Source: Legionellales bacterium
GTDB taxonomy: Bacteria; Pseudomonadota; Gammaproteobacteria; Berkiellales; Berkiellaceae
Direction of reading: 5' to 3'
NCBI GenBank assembly: GCA_023266435.1
Contig: JAHFQF010000027.1
Location: forward strand, 1-15,693
DNA: 15,693 nt
The notes under the pieces are model-generated. The model was not told where the DNA came from, made no database searches, and worked only from the letters and a program-made list of their open reading frames with translations. Below are positions 6,605 through 13,538 of this stretch, one piece after another (the stretch's first letter is position 1; every line of letters starts with the position of its first letter). The position numbers and the translations under genes were made by a program.

Positions 6605-7987
6605 TCACTTATTATTAATAATTTGAGTTACTCCACCAAAAAAGCCAGGGTCTTGGAAATATGCCTGGGTTGGCAAGGGCAGATCCAACACTTCATGTAT
6701 TTTTCCCATTGAGTTTAAGACTGAGTATTGTCCCAATAGTACTTGATATTTGCCATTAATATAGGATTGACGAGCACTAAATAGCTCATTTTCTGAGTCC
6801 AGTAAGTCCATCAATGTCCTTTGGCCAACGCTAAATTGCTTTTGATAGGCGTCCAAGGTCTTTTCTGTTGCAGCTTCATGCTGTTTAAAATATTGTAATT
6901 GCGCCTGTGCCGTGGTGTAAGTATTCCAGGCATTACGCACGGACTCCTCAATTCTGCGTCGTTCTAAATCTCTGGACTCTTTAGACTGATTGACTCTGGC
7001 GGTAGTCTCTAGAATCGCAGACTTATCTGCTCCACCGTTAAATAAGTTATAATTCATATTCAACGTGGTGGCTTCAGACTTAGATTGGCCAAAACTACCC
7101 CCCGTATCATTATTCCGAGTCGCCCTCCATTGCACGCTCAGAGAAGGATAATAACTACCTTTAGCGCCTCGATTTTCAGCTTTTGCAGCATTCAAATCAG
7201 AAATTGAAGACTTCATATCAGGATTGGTGTTTAATGCAATCATCACTGCGGAATCTTCAGTGGTAGGCAACGCAGCAATCGGGAAGCTGGGCATTGAGAG
7301 ATCTTCGGGGTCTAAACCCACGACTTTTTTATAGCGTGCCACTACGTCTCTATAAGTTGCCTGTTGCGACATAAAATTTGTTCTGGATAATGCGAAACGA
7401 CCTTCAGCTTGATCTAAATCCGCCACTCTACCTAATCCACTTTCGGCTCTACGTTTAATACGCGCTAAAATAGCTTGGTGCTCTTTGAGATTTTTTTCTG
7501 ACAAACTTAATAACTCAGCTTGCTTCAATACATTCACATAGGCTTGAATGGTTTCAAATGCTGCATCATTGATGGTGCCTTGCACCCCAAACGCCTTAGA
7601 GCGGGAATTATAACGCCGCTTATCAATGTTATTAACTGTTTTAAATCCATCAAATACCAGCTGTGATGCGCTCATAGAGGCCTCGGTCTTTTTCAACTCT
7701 CGTGACTGTAGCCCAGCACTACGTGTCGTTGAATTATCTGTTGTTTCAGGACCATAAGTAACATTGGCATCTATTTTTGGCAAGTAACTTGCGTAGCTTT
7801 GAATCAATGCTTGCTGACTTGCCTCACTGTCTATCTTGCTGATCTGCACCTCAGGACCTGTAGCAAGCACATGCATAACTGCTTCTTTTAAAGAATGCGC
7901 CCCAGCAATTTGTGGGAAACACAGTGGTAAGCAGAAAACTATTTTCCAATGATTATTATTTATCCAATTGTTACTTTTAATCATCAT
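6605..7987 (-). CDS. TolC-family outer membrane channel of the type I secretion system
   Basis: The outer membrane duct that completes the type I export path with the ABC and HlyD proteins encoded upstream. The protein has a signal peptide (hydrophobic core about residues 14-30, ending AGAHS), then the two-fold repeat of the TolC family: SYLPKIDANVTYG in the first half, SYYPSLSVQWRATRNN in the second, each followed by long coiled helices. Residues near the end (FSVGQRTLMDLLDSENELFSARQSYI) are the standard second-repeat helix pair, and GLGRVADLDQAEGRFA that of the first. It most resembles the LapE/AggA branch paired with LapB-type ABC transporters. A longer frame begins at TTG 8008, but its Shine-Dalgarno is only 3 bases away and would overlap the transcription start of the promoter at 8020-8048; the ATGATG at 7987-7982 after GAGAG is preferred. 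A 135-base gap from hlyD to this start holds the regulatory elements listed. Confidence 0.9.
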   Translation of the reverse strand: MMIKSNNWINNNHWKIVFCLPLCFPQIAGAHSLKEAVMHVLATGPEVQISKIDSEASQQALIQSYASYLPKIDANVTYGPETTDNSTTRSAGLQSRELKKTEASMSASQLVFDGFKTVNNIDKRRYNSRSKAFGVQGTINDAAFETIQAYVNVLKQAELLSLSEKNLKEHQAILARIKRRAESGLGRVADLDQAEGRFALSRTNFMSQQATYRDVVARYKKVVGLDPEDLSMPSFPIAALPTTEDSAVMIALNTNPDMKSSISDLNAAKAENRGAKGSYYPSLSVQWRATRNNDTGGSFGQSKSEATTLNMNYNLFNGGADKSAILETTARVNQSKESRDLERRRIEESVRNAWNTYTTAQAQLQYFKQHEAATEKTLDAYQKQFSVGQRTLMDLLDSENELFSARQSYINGKYQVLLGQYSVLNSMGKIHEVLDLPLPTQAYFQDPGFFGGVTQIINNK

Positions 7988-8019
7988 GATGCTCTCGATC
8001 CCAAGCAAGCTCTCCTTTA

Positions 8020-8048
8020 ACTTTAGATAAAGGTTACTGTGCTGTCAA
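8020..8048 (-). promoter_or_regulatory. Sigma70 promoter candidate for the tolC-family gene
   Basis: On the minus strand TTGACA (8048-8043, perfect -35) is followed after exactly 17 bases by TAAAGT (8025-8020, four of six matches to the -10). Transcription would begin near 8013, about 26 bases before the preferred ATG. It suggests the outer membrane channel can be made independently of the upstream secretion genes, as expected of a TolC shared by several exporters. Confidence 0.5.
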
Positions 8049-8053
8049 ACTTA

Positions 8054-8065
8054 GTGAATATTCAC
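8054..8065. promoter_or_regulatory. 12-bp perfect palindrome upstream of the tolC promoter, possible operator
   Basis: GTGAATATTCAC reads the same on both strands and lies 5 bases upstream of the -35 hexamer at 8043-8048. The position is suitable for an activator or repressor dimer. I do not recognise the binding protein. Confidence 0.35.
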
Positions 8066-8071
8066 CCCTAT

Positions 8072-8107
8072 ACATGGCGGATAACCCTAGTTTGTTATTC
8101 GCCATGT
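8072..8107. repeat. 13-bp inverted repeat between the hlyD- and tolC-family genes
   Basis: Arms ACATGGCGGATAA (8072-8084) and TTATTCGCCATGT (8095-8107) pair at 12 of 13 positions around a 10-base loop, starting 15 bases after the hlyD-family stop codon. No U-run follows on the minus strand, so it is more likely a transcript-stabilising or attenuating structure than a full terminator. Confidence 0.7.
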
Positions 8108-8122
8108 TAAATCATACCGATT

Positions 8123-9442
8123 CTACTTCTCTGTCAAAGCAACCTGTTTTGTCTTTAGAATCGGCTTCAACAAATACGCTAATACGGATTTTTTACCTGT
8201 CTTAATATCAACGGAGGCTTGCATTCCCGGACTAATGTCATAATGCTTACCATTTTTCTCTAGAAAATTCTGCTTAGTTCTTACCTTAATTTCGTAATAT
8301 ACTTCTCCTTTAGGATCGGTCAGGGTATCTGCTCCAATATGTTCTAATGTACCCTCTAAGCCCCCATAAACAGAATAGTCATAAGCAGTAATTTTCACAG
8401 AGGCTGCCAGTCCTACTCGAAGTAAGCCCACATCTTGTGGCTTGATTCTCGCTTCGATTAGAAGTTGGTCATCCAAAGGTACGATTTCTATTAAGTCTGC
8501 AGCTGGCTGCACAATTCCACCAATGGTCGAGATTTTAATTTGGTTCACAATACCTTTAACAGGCGAGCGCACCATAGAGCGACGCAGTCTATCTTCTAAT
8601 GTAGTTGACGACTCTGCTAACTGTGCTAATTGTGCGGACACTTGATTCAACTCAGCAATTGCGTCTTTTTTGAATGTAATGTCCAATTCATCAATCCTTT
8701 TTTGAGCACTTTCTACGGCACCCTCCATACGGGGTACAGCTAAATTTGTAGAATCTAACTCACCCTTCGTATCATTATACGATCTTTCCAATCGCAGTAC
8801 TTCTACTTCAGAGACAATCCCTTCTTTTAGCAACGGCTTCGTCATTGCTAATTCTTTACTGACCAAATCCAAATTTGTTTTTAGTTGTACTTGTTTACCC
8901 TGCAGTTCAACTAATTCCTGCTTTTTTGATTCTTTTTCCTGCACTAAAATATTACGTTTGACATCATGTTCTTTTTTACGACTATCATACAATTCAGTTT
9001 CGGAGCTTATAGAAGCAGCAGCTACTTGTTTTAATTCTTCCGGAAAGATTAAATCGCTACCCTCTGATTCAGCTACCAATCTGACCATTCTGGCTTTTAA
9101 ATCCTCTTTCTTTAAATTCGCTTCTTTCACTGAAGATAAATGTTGTGTGTCATCAATGATCATCAATACTTGATCTTTTTCTACAGCATCACCTTCTTGC
9201 ACTAAAATATCTTTAATAATTCCACCCTCTAAATTTTGCACTACTTGAATATTTTTAGATGAAATTACCTTCCCCATCCCGCGTGTCAACTGATCGAGCT
9301 GTGCAAAATGAGCCCATAAAACAGCGATGGTTAAGCATAAAATACAAGCAAACAACATCAGATGTGCAGTAAAAGGTACCATGCTAATGACACTGGCATG
9401 GACATCCGAGATAAATTCACTATCATCATGTTTCGTTTTCAT
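8123..9442 (-). CDS. HlyD-family type I secretion periplasmic adaptor
   Basis: Membrane fusion protein linking the inner membrane ABC transporter to the outer membrane channel. The 439 residues show a short cytoplasmic start, one membrane helix (about 23-46), the first lipoyl half (NIQVVQNLEGGIIKDILVQ, then VLMIIDD, about 64-98), a long coiled coil rich in Glu, Lys and Leu (about 100-275), the second lipoyl half (MVRSPVKGIVNQIKI), a beta-barrel part, and a C-terminus ending SPGMQASVDIKTGKKSVLAY plus LLKP, which is the signature of type I adaptors rather than of RND or MacA adaptors. The ATG follows AGGTG by 8 bases and comes 27 bases after the ABC transporter stop codon, so the two are one transcription unit. 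Confidence 0.93.
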   Translation of the reverse strand: MKTKHDDSEFISDVHASVISMVPFTAHLMLFACILCLTIAVLWAHFAQLDQLTRGMGKVISSKNIQVVQNLEGGIIKDILVQEGDAVEKDQVLMIIDDTQHLSSVKEANLKKEDLKARMVRLVAESEGSDLIFPEELKQVAAASISSETELYDSRKKEHDVKRNILVQEKESKKQELVELQGKQVQLKTNLDLVSKELAMTKPLLKEGIVSEVEVLRLERSYNDTKGELDSTNLAVPRMEGAVESAQKRIDELDITFKKDAIAELNQVSAQLAQLAESSTTLEDRLRRSMVRSPVKGIVNQIKISTIGGIVQPAADLIEIVPLDDQLLIEARIKPQDVGLLRVGLAASVKITAYDYSVYGGLEGTLEHIGADTLTDPKGEVYYEIKVRTKQNFLEKNGKHYDISPGMQASVDIKTGKKSVLAYLLKPILKTKQVALTEK

Positions 9443-9469
9443 AGATGTGCACCTAATTGAAATTCCATG

Positions 9470-11635
9470 TTAATTAAGCCCCAATTTTCCTTGCGCCAAT
9501 GCTTGTAGGATTGCATCTCGTGGCCCATCTGCCGCCACTTTACCCCCTTCAATCATAATGACTCTATCTACTAGTGCTAACATAGCACCTTTATGTGTCA
9601 CTAAAATTAAAGTTTTATTCTTACTGGCTTTCATAACGTGTTTCTTAAACGCTTCTTCGGTTTTAGAATCCATCATATTAGTTGGTTCATCCATCAACAA
9701 CACGGGAGGATTCAGTAATAAGGATCGGGCAGCCGCAATAGCTTGCCGTTGTCCACCAGAAATTTTAGTTCCCCGCTCACCCACTTGCATGTCAAAGCCT
9801 TGGGGATGCTTCATCACAAAGTCCGTGACCCCAGCTAGATTGGAAGCATTAATAATAGCATCATCATTCACATAAGGGGCACCAAAGATAATGTTTTCTT
9901 TAACGGATCCATAGAACAAATAGATGTCTTGCGGCACATAACCTATGTTGCGACGTATCATGTTCAAATCAAGCTGACTCATTTCTAAGCCATCTAATAA
10001 AACAGAACCTTCTGTTGGACGGAAAAAGCCCATCATGATCTTTTCAATGGTCGACTTCCCTGAGCCAATTCGACCAATGATCGCCACTTTTTCTCCCGCT
10101 TTAATGGAGAAAGAAACATTATTTAATACAGCGACTGTTTGATTAGGATATTTGAAGGTAACATTTTTAAATTCAATATTCCCCTCGAGTGAACTGCGAT
10201 GTAAGGCGGATTTTCCAGCCAAACGCTCTGTTGGCATGACCATCATATTGTCTACAGATTTAAAAGAAGACATGGCTTGGTGATAACGCGTCATTAAACC
10301 AGCAATTTGAGCTAACGGTTGCATCATACGACCAGTTAAAATCGTCGAAGCAATCAATGCCCCCATGGTCATATTACCTGCTGAAATCTGGTAGACCCCA
10401 ACAATCACCACAACGACGGTCGTAATCTGCTGTAAATAAGCAGATAGGTTGGTTGCTAATTGGGATAAAAATTTACTTTTACCGCCAATTTTTGCAGACA
10501 TGCCTATCGCATGCTCCCATTTTCTTTGTAACGCACTTTCTGCACAGTTTCCTTTCACTGTTTCTATACCAGACAATGTTTCTATAGTCATGGCTTGTTT
10601 TTGTGTGGTATAGCGTGCAGCTTGCTTCACTGTTTCATTGAGTGGTTTTTGAATTAAAAAACCTACACCAATCATCAGTGGCATGGCAATCAACGGCACA
10701 AATGCCACAGGGCCCGCCAAAGAGAACATGACCACAACGAAAAACAAAGTAAATGGTAAGTCAATAAAAGTGACGATGGTTGAAGACGTAAAGAAATCTC
10801 TGAATGATTCAAACTGTTGTAGATTACTTGCGAATGCTCCAACAGATTCTGGTCTGTTTTCCATTTTGATACTCATCATCTGCTCAAAGATTTTTGCAGA
10901 CAAAATAGTATCACTCTTTTTACCAGCGATATCAATAAAATACGATCGCAGCAATTTGATGATTAAATCAAATGTGTAGAGAATCACCACCCCAAGCGCC
11001 AAAACCCACAATGTTTCAAACGCTTTGTTAGGCACAACTCGGTCATACACGTTCATGGTAAATAAAGAACCACCAATGGCAAATAAATTAATAAAAACAG
11101 ATGCCATCAACACTTCAGAGTAAAGTGGCCATGTTTTTTTCATGACGCTATAAAACCAATGCTTCCCTTCTTCTAAATGACTCTCTCTACTACGCTCATC
11201 TAATTGATACCCTGGTTTAATAAAAATTGCATACCCTGTGTATTCTGATTCAATATCGCTCTTTTTGAGAATCTGAAAACCTTCTACAGTATCTGGCTGC
11301 ATGACTTTCAATGTGTTTTGCTTACAATATTCAACCAATACGCAAGATTGCTTATTTTTAAGTAATAAAACACAAGGTAATACCAAAGAGGAAATTTCAT
11401 CAAGCGGTCTTTTAACAATCTGGGCTGTCAGATCAGCGCGCTCTGCCGCACGTATAAATAGTTCAGGGGTGAGTCGATCATCCTCTAAAGGCAAACCTGA
11501 TACGAGCGCATCTGGGCTAAAATTACGATCCTCAAAACGACAAATGAATAATAAACAATTCAACAAAGGATCATGTCGTTGCATCCCCGCTTGGGATAAA
11601 TCCCAACTTACATCTTGTTGTTCAGCTTGAGACAT
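9470..11635 (-). CDS. LapB-type type I secretion ABC transporter (permease/ATPase)
   Basis: A 721-residue inner membrane exporter with fused domains that energises secretion of a large protein, typically an RTX or LapA-type adhesin. Residues 1-145 are a C39-peptidase-like domain: it has DPLLNCLL around Cys27, but the His motif of active C39 peptidases is replaced (SCVLVEY), so it should bind rather than cleave substrate. Membrane helices span about 172-450. The ATPase is complete: Walker A GRIGSGKST (521-529), Q-loop Gln569, signature ISGGQRQ (625-631), Walker B VLLMDE (645-650) and switch His681. The D-loop reads NMMD where LapB-type proteins usually have SAMD. It starts 13 bases after the rssB stop codon, after GTAGGG, and is followed closely by the HlyD gene. 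No substrate gene is in the window. Confidence 0.94.
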   Translation of the reverse strand: MSQAEQQDVSWDLSQAGMQRHDPLLNCLLFICRFEDRNFSPDALVSGLPLEDDRLTPELFIRAAERADLTAQIVKRPLDEISSLVLPCVLLLKNKQSCVLVEYCKQNTLKVMQPDTVEGFQILKKSDIESEYTGYAIFIKPGYQLDERSRESHLEEGKHWFYSVMKKTWPLYSEVLMASVFINLFAIGGSLFTMNVYDRVVPNKAFETLWVLALGVVILYTFDLIIKLLRSYFIDIAGKKSDTILSAKIFEQMMSIKMENRPESVGAFASNLQQFESFRDFFTSSTIVTFIDLPFTLFFVVVMFSLAGPVAFVPLIAMPLMIGVGFLIQKPLNETVKQAARYTTQKQAMTIETLSGIETVKGNCAESALQRKWEHAIGMSAKIGGKSKFLSQLATNLSAYLQQITTVVVVIVGVYQISAGNMTMGALIASTILTGRMMQPLAQIAGLMTRYHQAMSSFKSVDNMMVMPTERLAGKSALHRSSLEGNIEFKNVTFKYPNQTVAVLNNVSFSIKAGEKVAIIGRIGSGKSTIEKIMMGFFRPTEGSVLLDGLEMSQLDLNMIRRNIGYVPQDIYLFYGSVKENIIFGAPYVNDDAIINASNLAGVTDFVMKHPQGFDMQVGERGTKISGGQRQAIAAARSLLLNPPVLLMDEPTNMMDSKTEEAFKKHVMKASKNKTLILVTHKGAMLALVDRVIMIEGGKVAADGPRDAILQALAQGKLGLN

Positions 11636-11648
11636 ATGGTTTCCCTAC

Positions 11649-12824
11649 CTAGGTTCGTTGTAGTAGTAGTACGGTGACATCATCAGGCCACGCAGGTTTT
11701 TCATTGACTCCACAGACTGACAGAATACTATCTATTGAAATATCTGTCTGACCTATCACACGTAAAATTGTTTCCTCATTAGTTTTTAGATCTTCGTCAG
11801 GAAGCACTTCCATGATTCCATCTGAAAACATAGCTAAATTAAACCGCTCTGGCAAAGTAATTTGATGATTTTCATAATTTGCTTTCGCCATAATGCCTAC
11901 TGGAAAGCCTTTGCCAAGCAAAAATTCGGATTTTTTTCCATCATAGACAATTGGATTGGGATAATGCCCGCCGATTGCATAGCACAACTCATTTTTTTCC
12001 ATATCTAAGACGCAATAGACCATGGTTAAATATTTCCCAAGCTTCGCCGCATGAATACGGGCGGAAACTGCTTGCAGCACTGCAGCAGGATCTAAAATGG
12101 TGGGGTCCCGTTCGATTTGATATTTGTCATGAATTTGATTCATCAGACTCTTTAGCAACACAGTCACGAATGCTGAGGAGGCACCGTGCCCAGAAACATC
12201 CGCCACATAAAAAGCAAGCAAATTTTCTCCAATCTTAAAATAGTCAATAAAATCGCCGCTCAAATACAGAGAGGGTTTGATTGTAAAGGAGAGCCTATAC
12301 GCATTGTCTACAAACATTTCGCTGGGGGACAATTGTGACTGTACGCTACGCCCCGCCTGTAAATCTTGCTCTAGCTCTTCTAAGGTTTTTTTAAGATTCT
12401 CATTCGCAACTTCTATTTCTTTTTTATAGCGTTCATTCTCTTCTACCAAACGAGAGCGCTCTAACGCTTTGCAAATAGAGTGCTCCAATATCGCCATGTC
12501 TTGAATAGGTTTGATGAAATAATCCCATGCGCCTAACCTTAAAGCTTTAATGGCATCATTCATGACCCCCGCGCCAGAAATCACAATCACAGGCGTCTCA
12601 GGGGACTCTTGAGTAATTGTACCCAGGAGATCTAACCCATTCATGTCACCCATTCGAATGTCTGTGAGAATTAAATTGGGTTTTTCAGATCTAAATTTTT
12701 CCAAACCCTGCTTGCCAGAGTCTGCTTCAATGGTGGCAAAACCGCTGTCCTCCAAATACTCTTGTAAGCTTTGGCGGACAACAGCCTCATCATCAATAAT
12801 CAACAAAGTATCAAAGTTAGACAT
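11649..12824 (-). CDS. rssB: RssB-type response regulator with PP2C/SpoIIE phosphatase domain
   Basis: A cytoplasmic signalling protein. Numbered from the ATG at 12824, residues 8-120 are a receiver with all key residues (D11-D12, phosphorylated D55, S83, K105). Residues 120-165 form a coiled-coil linker, and 165-391 a PPM/SpoIIE-type serine/threonine phosphatase with the metal-binding aspartates in place: SGDFIDYF, ADVSGHGASSAFVTVLLK, FSDGIM and PDDVTVLLL. This layout and wording match the RssB of Pseudomonas, which dephosphorylates an anti-sigma antagonist, unlike E. coli RssB whose phosphatase domain is degenerate. No STAS partner gene is adjacent. It is first in a run with the type I secretion genes (13 bases to the ABC gene), so it probably controls, or is made along with, that exporter. 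The frame extends to a GTG at 12860 with no good Shine-Dalgarno; the ATG fits the family N-terminus better. Confidence 0.92.
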   Translation of the reverse strand: MSNFDTLLIIDDEAVVRQSLQEYLEDSGFATIEADSGKQGLEKFRSEKPNLILTDIRMGDMNGLDLLGTITQESPETPVIVISGAGVMNDAIKALRLGAWDYFIKPIQDMAILEHSICKALERSRLVEENERYKKEIEVANENLKKTLEELEQDLQAGRSVQSQLSPSEMFVDNAYRLSFTIKPSLYLSGDFIDYFKIGENLLAFYVADVSGHGASSAFVTVLLKSLMNQIHDKYQIERDPTILDPAAVLQAVSARIHAAKLGKYLTMVYCVLDMEKNELCYAIGGHYPNPIVYDGKKSEFLLGKGFPVGIMAKANYENHQITLPERFNLAMFSDGIMEVLPDEDLKTNEETILRVIGQTDISIDSILSVCGVNEKPAWPDDVTVLLLQRT

Positions 12825-12942
12825 ATGGTTAAAATACTCATCCTGTTCATTAAAAAGCACTTCTATCTGACACAGTCATATTGGATCGCATCGTCGTAGT
12901 TTTTTACTTTAAACCACCCTAAACTTGGGCTCAGAGTTTCGT

Positions 12943-12964
12943 CTGATATCAGTGCCTATATAGG
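12943..12964. promoter_or_regulatory. Two adjacent 10-bp palindromes upstream of rssB
   Basis: CTGATATCAG (12943-12952) and CCTATATAGG (12955-12964) are perfect palindromes separated by two bases, about 120 bases upstream of the rssB ATG. They could be operator sites for the rssB-secretion operon; no regulator is recognised. Confidence 0.35.
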
Positions 12965-13286
12965 GGCTTTGCTTTTTAACAACGCCATCTCCGCGCCAAT
13001 TGGTCTCAAAACGGCCCCTCTGCATGGCCTCATCCACTACGAAGCCCTGCGCTGGGATTATCCTAAGTATAGATGTCGCCGGCATTACTACCAATCTTTA
13101 ACTCTAAATCTATTTCCCCCTATAAAAGCATTTAGAAACATCAGTATTGCTGGCTATATAAACCGCATCGCAGCAATGGTGTATTCAAAGATGTAGAATC
13201 AGCCGCACTCAGGCTTTTAGCTTAGGTATCACACCAAGTTCCTGTGGTAAAAAATCCACCCTAATTAATCGCCGAAAAAGTAATTA

Positions 13287-13319
13287 AATCAACTAATACC
13301 GGCTCAACAATCAACTAAT
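13287..13319 (+). repeat. 11-bp direct repeat ahead of the porin promoter
   Basis: AATCAACTAAT occurs at 13287-13297 and 13309-13319, 22 bases apart start to start, which is two helical turns. The second copy ends 24 bases before the putative -35 box, and a T-rich tract separates them. This is the arrangement expected for an activator bound twice on one DNA face. Confidence 0.5.
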
Positions 13320-13343
13320 TTTTTGTTTTTTTTAAAATTTTGC

Positions 13344-13371
13344 TTACGAATATCGCTATATTAGGTATACT
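13344..13371 (+). promoter_or_regulatory. Putative porin promoter
   Basis: TTACGA (13344-13349) and TATACT (13366-13371, five of six matches to the -10) are 16 bases apart. The -35 is poor, which fits an activator-dependent promoter with the T-rich tract as UP element. The leader to the start codon would be about 160 bases. A second AT-rich candidate lies near 13430. Confidence 0.4.
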
Positions 13372-13528
13372 TTATCTTTCAATTCACTAGGAACCCCGGT
13401 AAAATGCCCTTTGAACACTAGCTATTTTTATACATTATGGTAGGATGCTCGACAGTCAGGTACATGCAGGCCTGGTGTTAGAAAACATAGTTAGATTTAG
13501 CCCTGCATAAATTTTTGTGAAAGATGAC

Positions 13529-13532
13529 GGAG
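13529..13532 (+). promoter_or_regulatory. Ribosome binding site choosing the porin start
   Basis: GGAG lies 6 bases before the ATG at 13539 and inside the frame that would begin at the ATG at 13524, which itself has only a poor site. It supports the shorter protein, whose signal peptide then begins directly. Confidence 0.7.
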
Positions 13533-13538
13533 AAAGCC

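Larger units (their letters stand above)
12825..13538. other. Gene-poor stretch between divergent rssB and porin genes
   Basis: About 0.7 kb without a convincing gene. Open frames of 61 codons (minus, 12909-13094) and 75 codons (plus, 12969-13196) overlap on opposite strands, begin with TTG, and lack good ribosome sites. Their region (12969-13095) is visibly richer in GC than the flanks, so it may be a gene remnant or an RNA gene. The stretch also contains two adjacent 10-bp palindromes (12943-12964), an 11-bp direct repeat (13287-13319), a T-rich tract (13318-13340) and a probable promoter for the porin gene followed by a leader of about 160 bases. It must hold the rssB operon promoter too, but I could not pick it out. 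Confidence 0.7.

Noticed and set aside
7988..8008. TTG at 8008 as start of the TolC-family protein
   Set aside because: Its Shine-Dalgarno is only 3 bases away and overlaps the likely transcription start; the ATG pair at 7987-7982 fits the signal peptide better.
10683..10979. 98-codon plus-strand open frame inside the ABC transporter gene
   Set aside because: Antisense to the membrane domain of a clear gene; composition reflects the complement of hydrophobic codons.
12909..13094. 61-codon minus-strand open frame
   Set aside because: TTG start without a ribosome site and no family recognised; kept only as a possible remnant in the findings.
12969..13196. 75-codon plus-strand open frame
   Set aside because: TTG start, no Shine-Dalgarno, no recognisable motif, and overlap with an equally long open frame on the other strand; treated as part of the GC-richer island.
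13205..13223. AGCC/GGCT hairpin followed by TTTT as a terminator in the rssB-porin gap
   Set aside because: Only a four-base stem with a 7-base loop and no gene ending before it.
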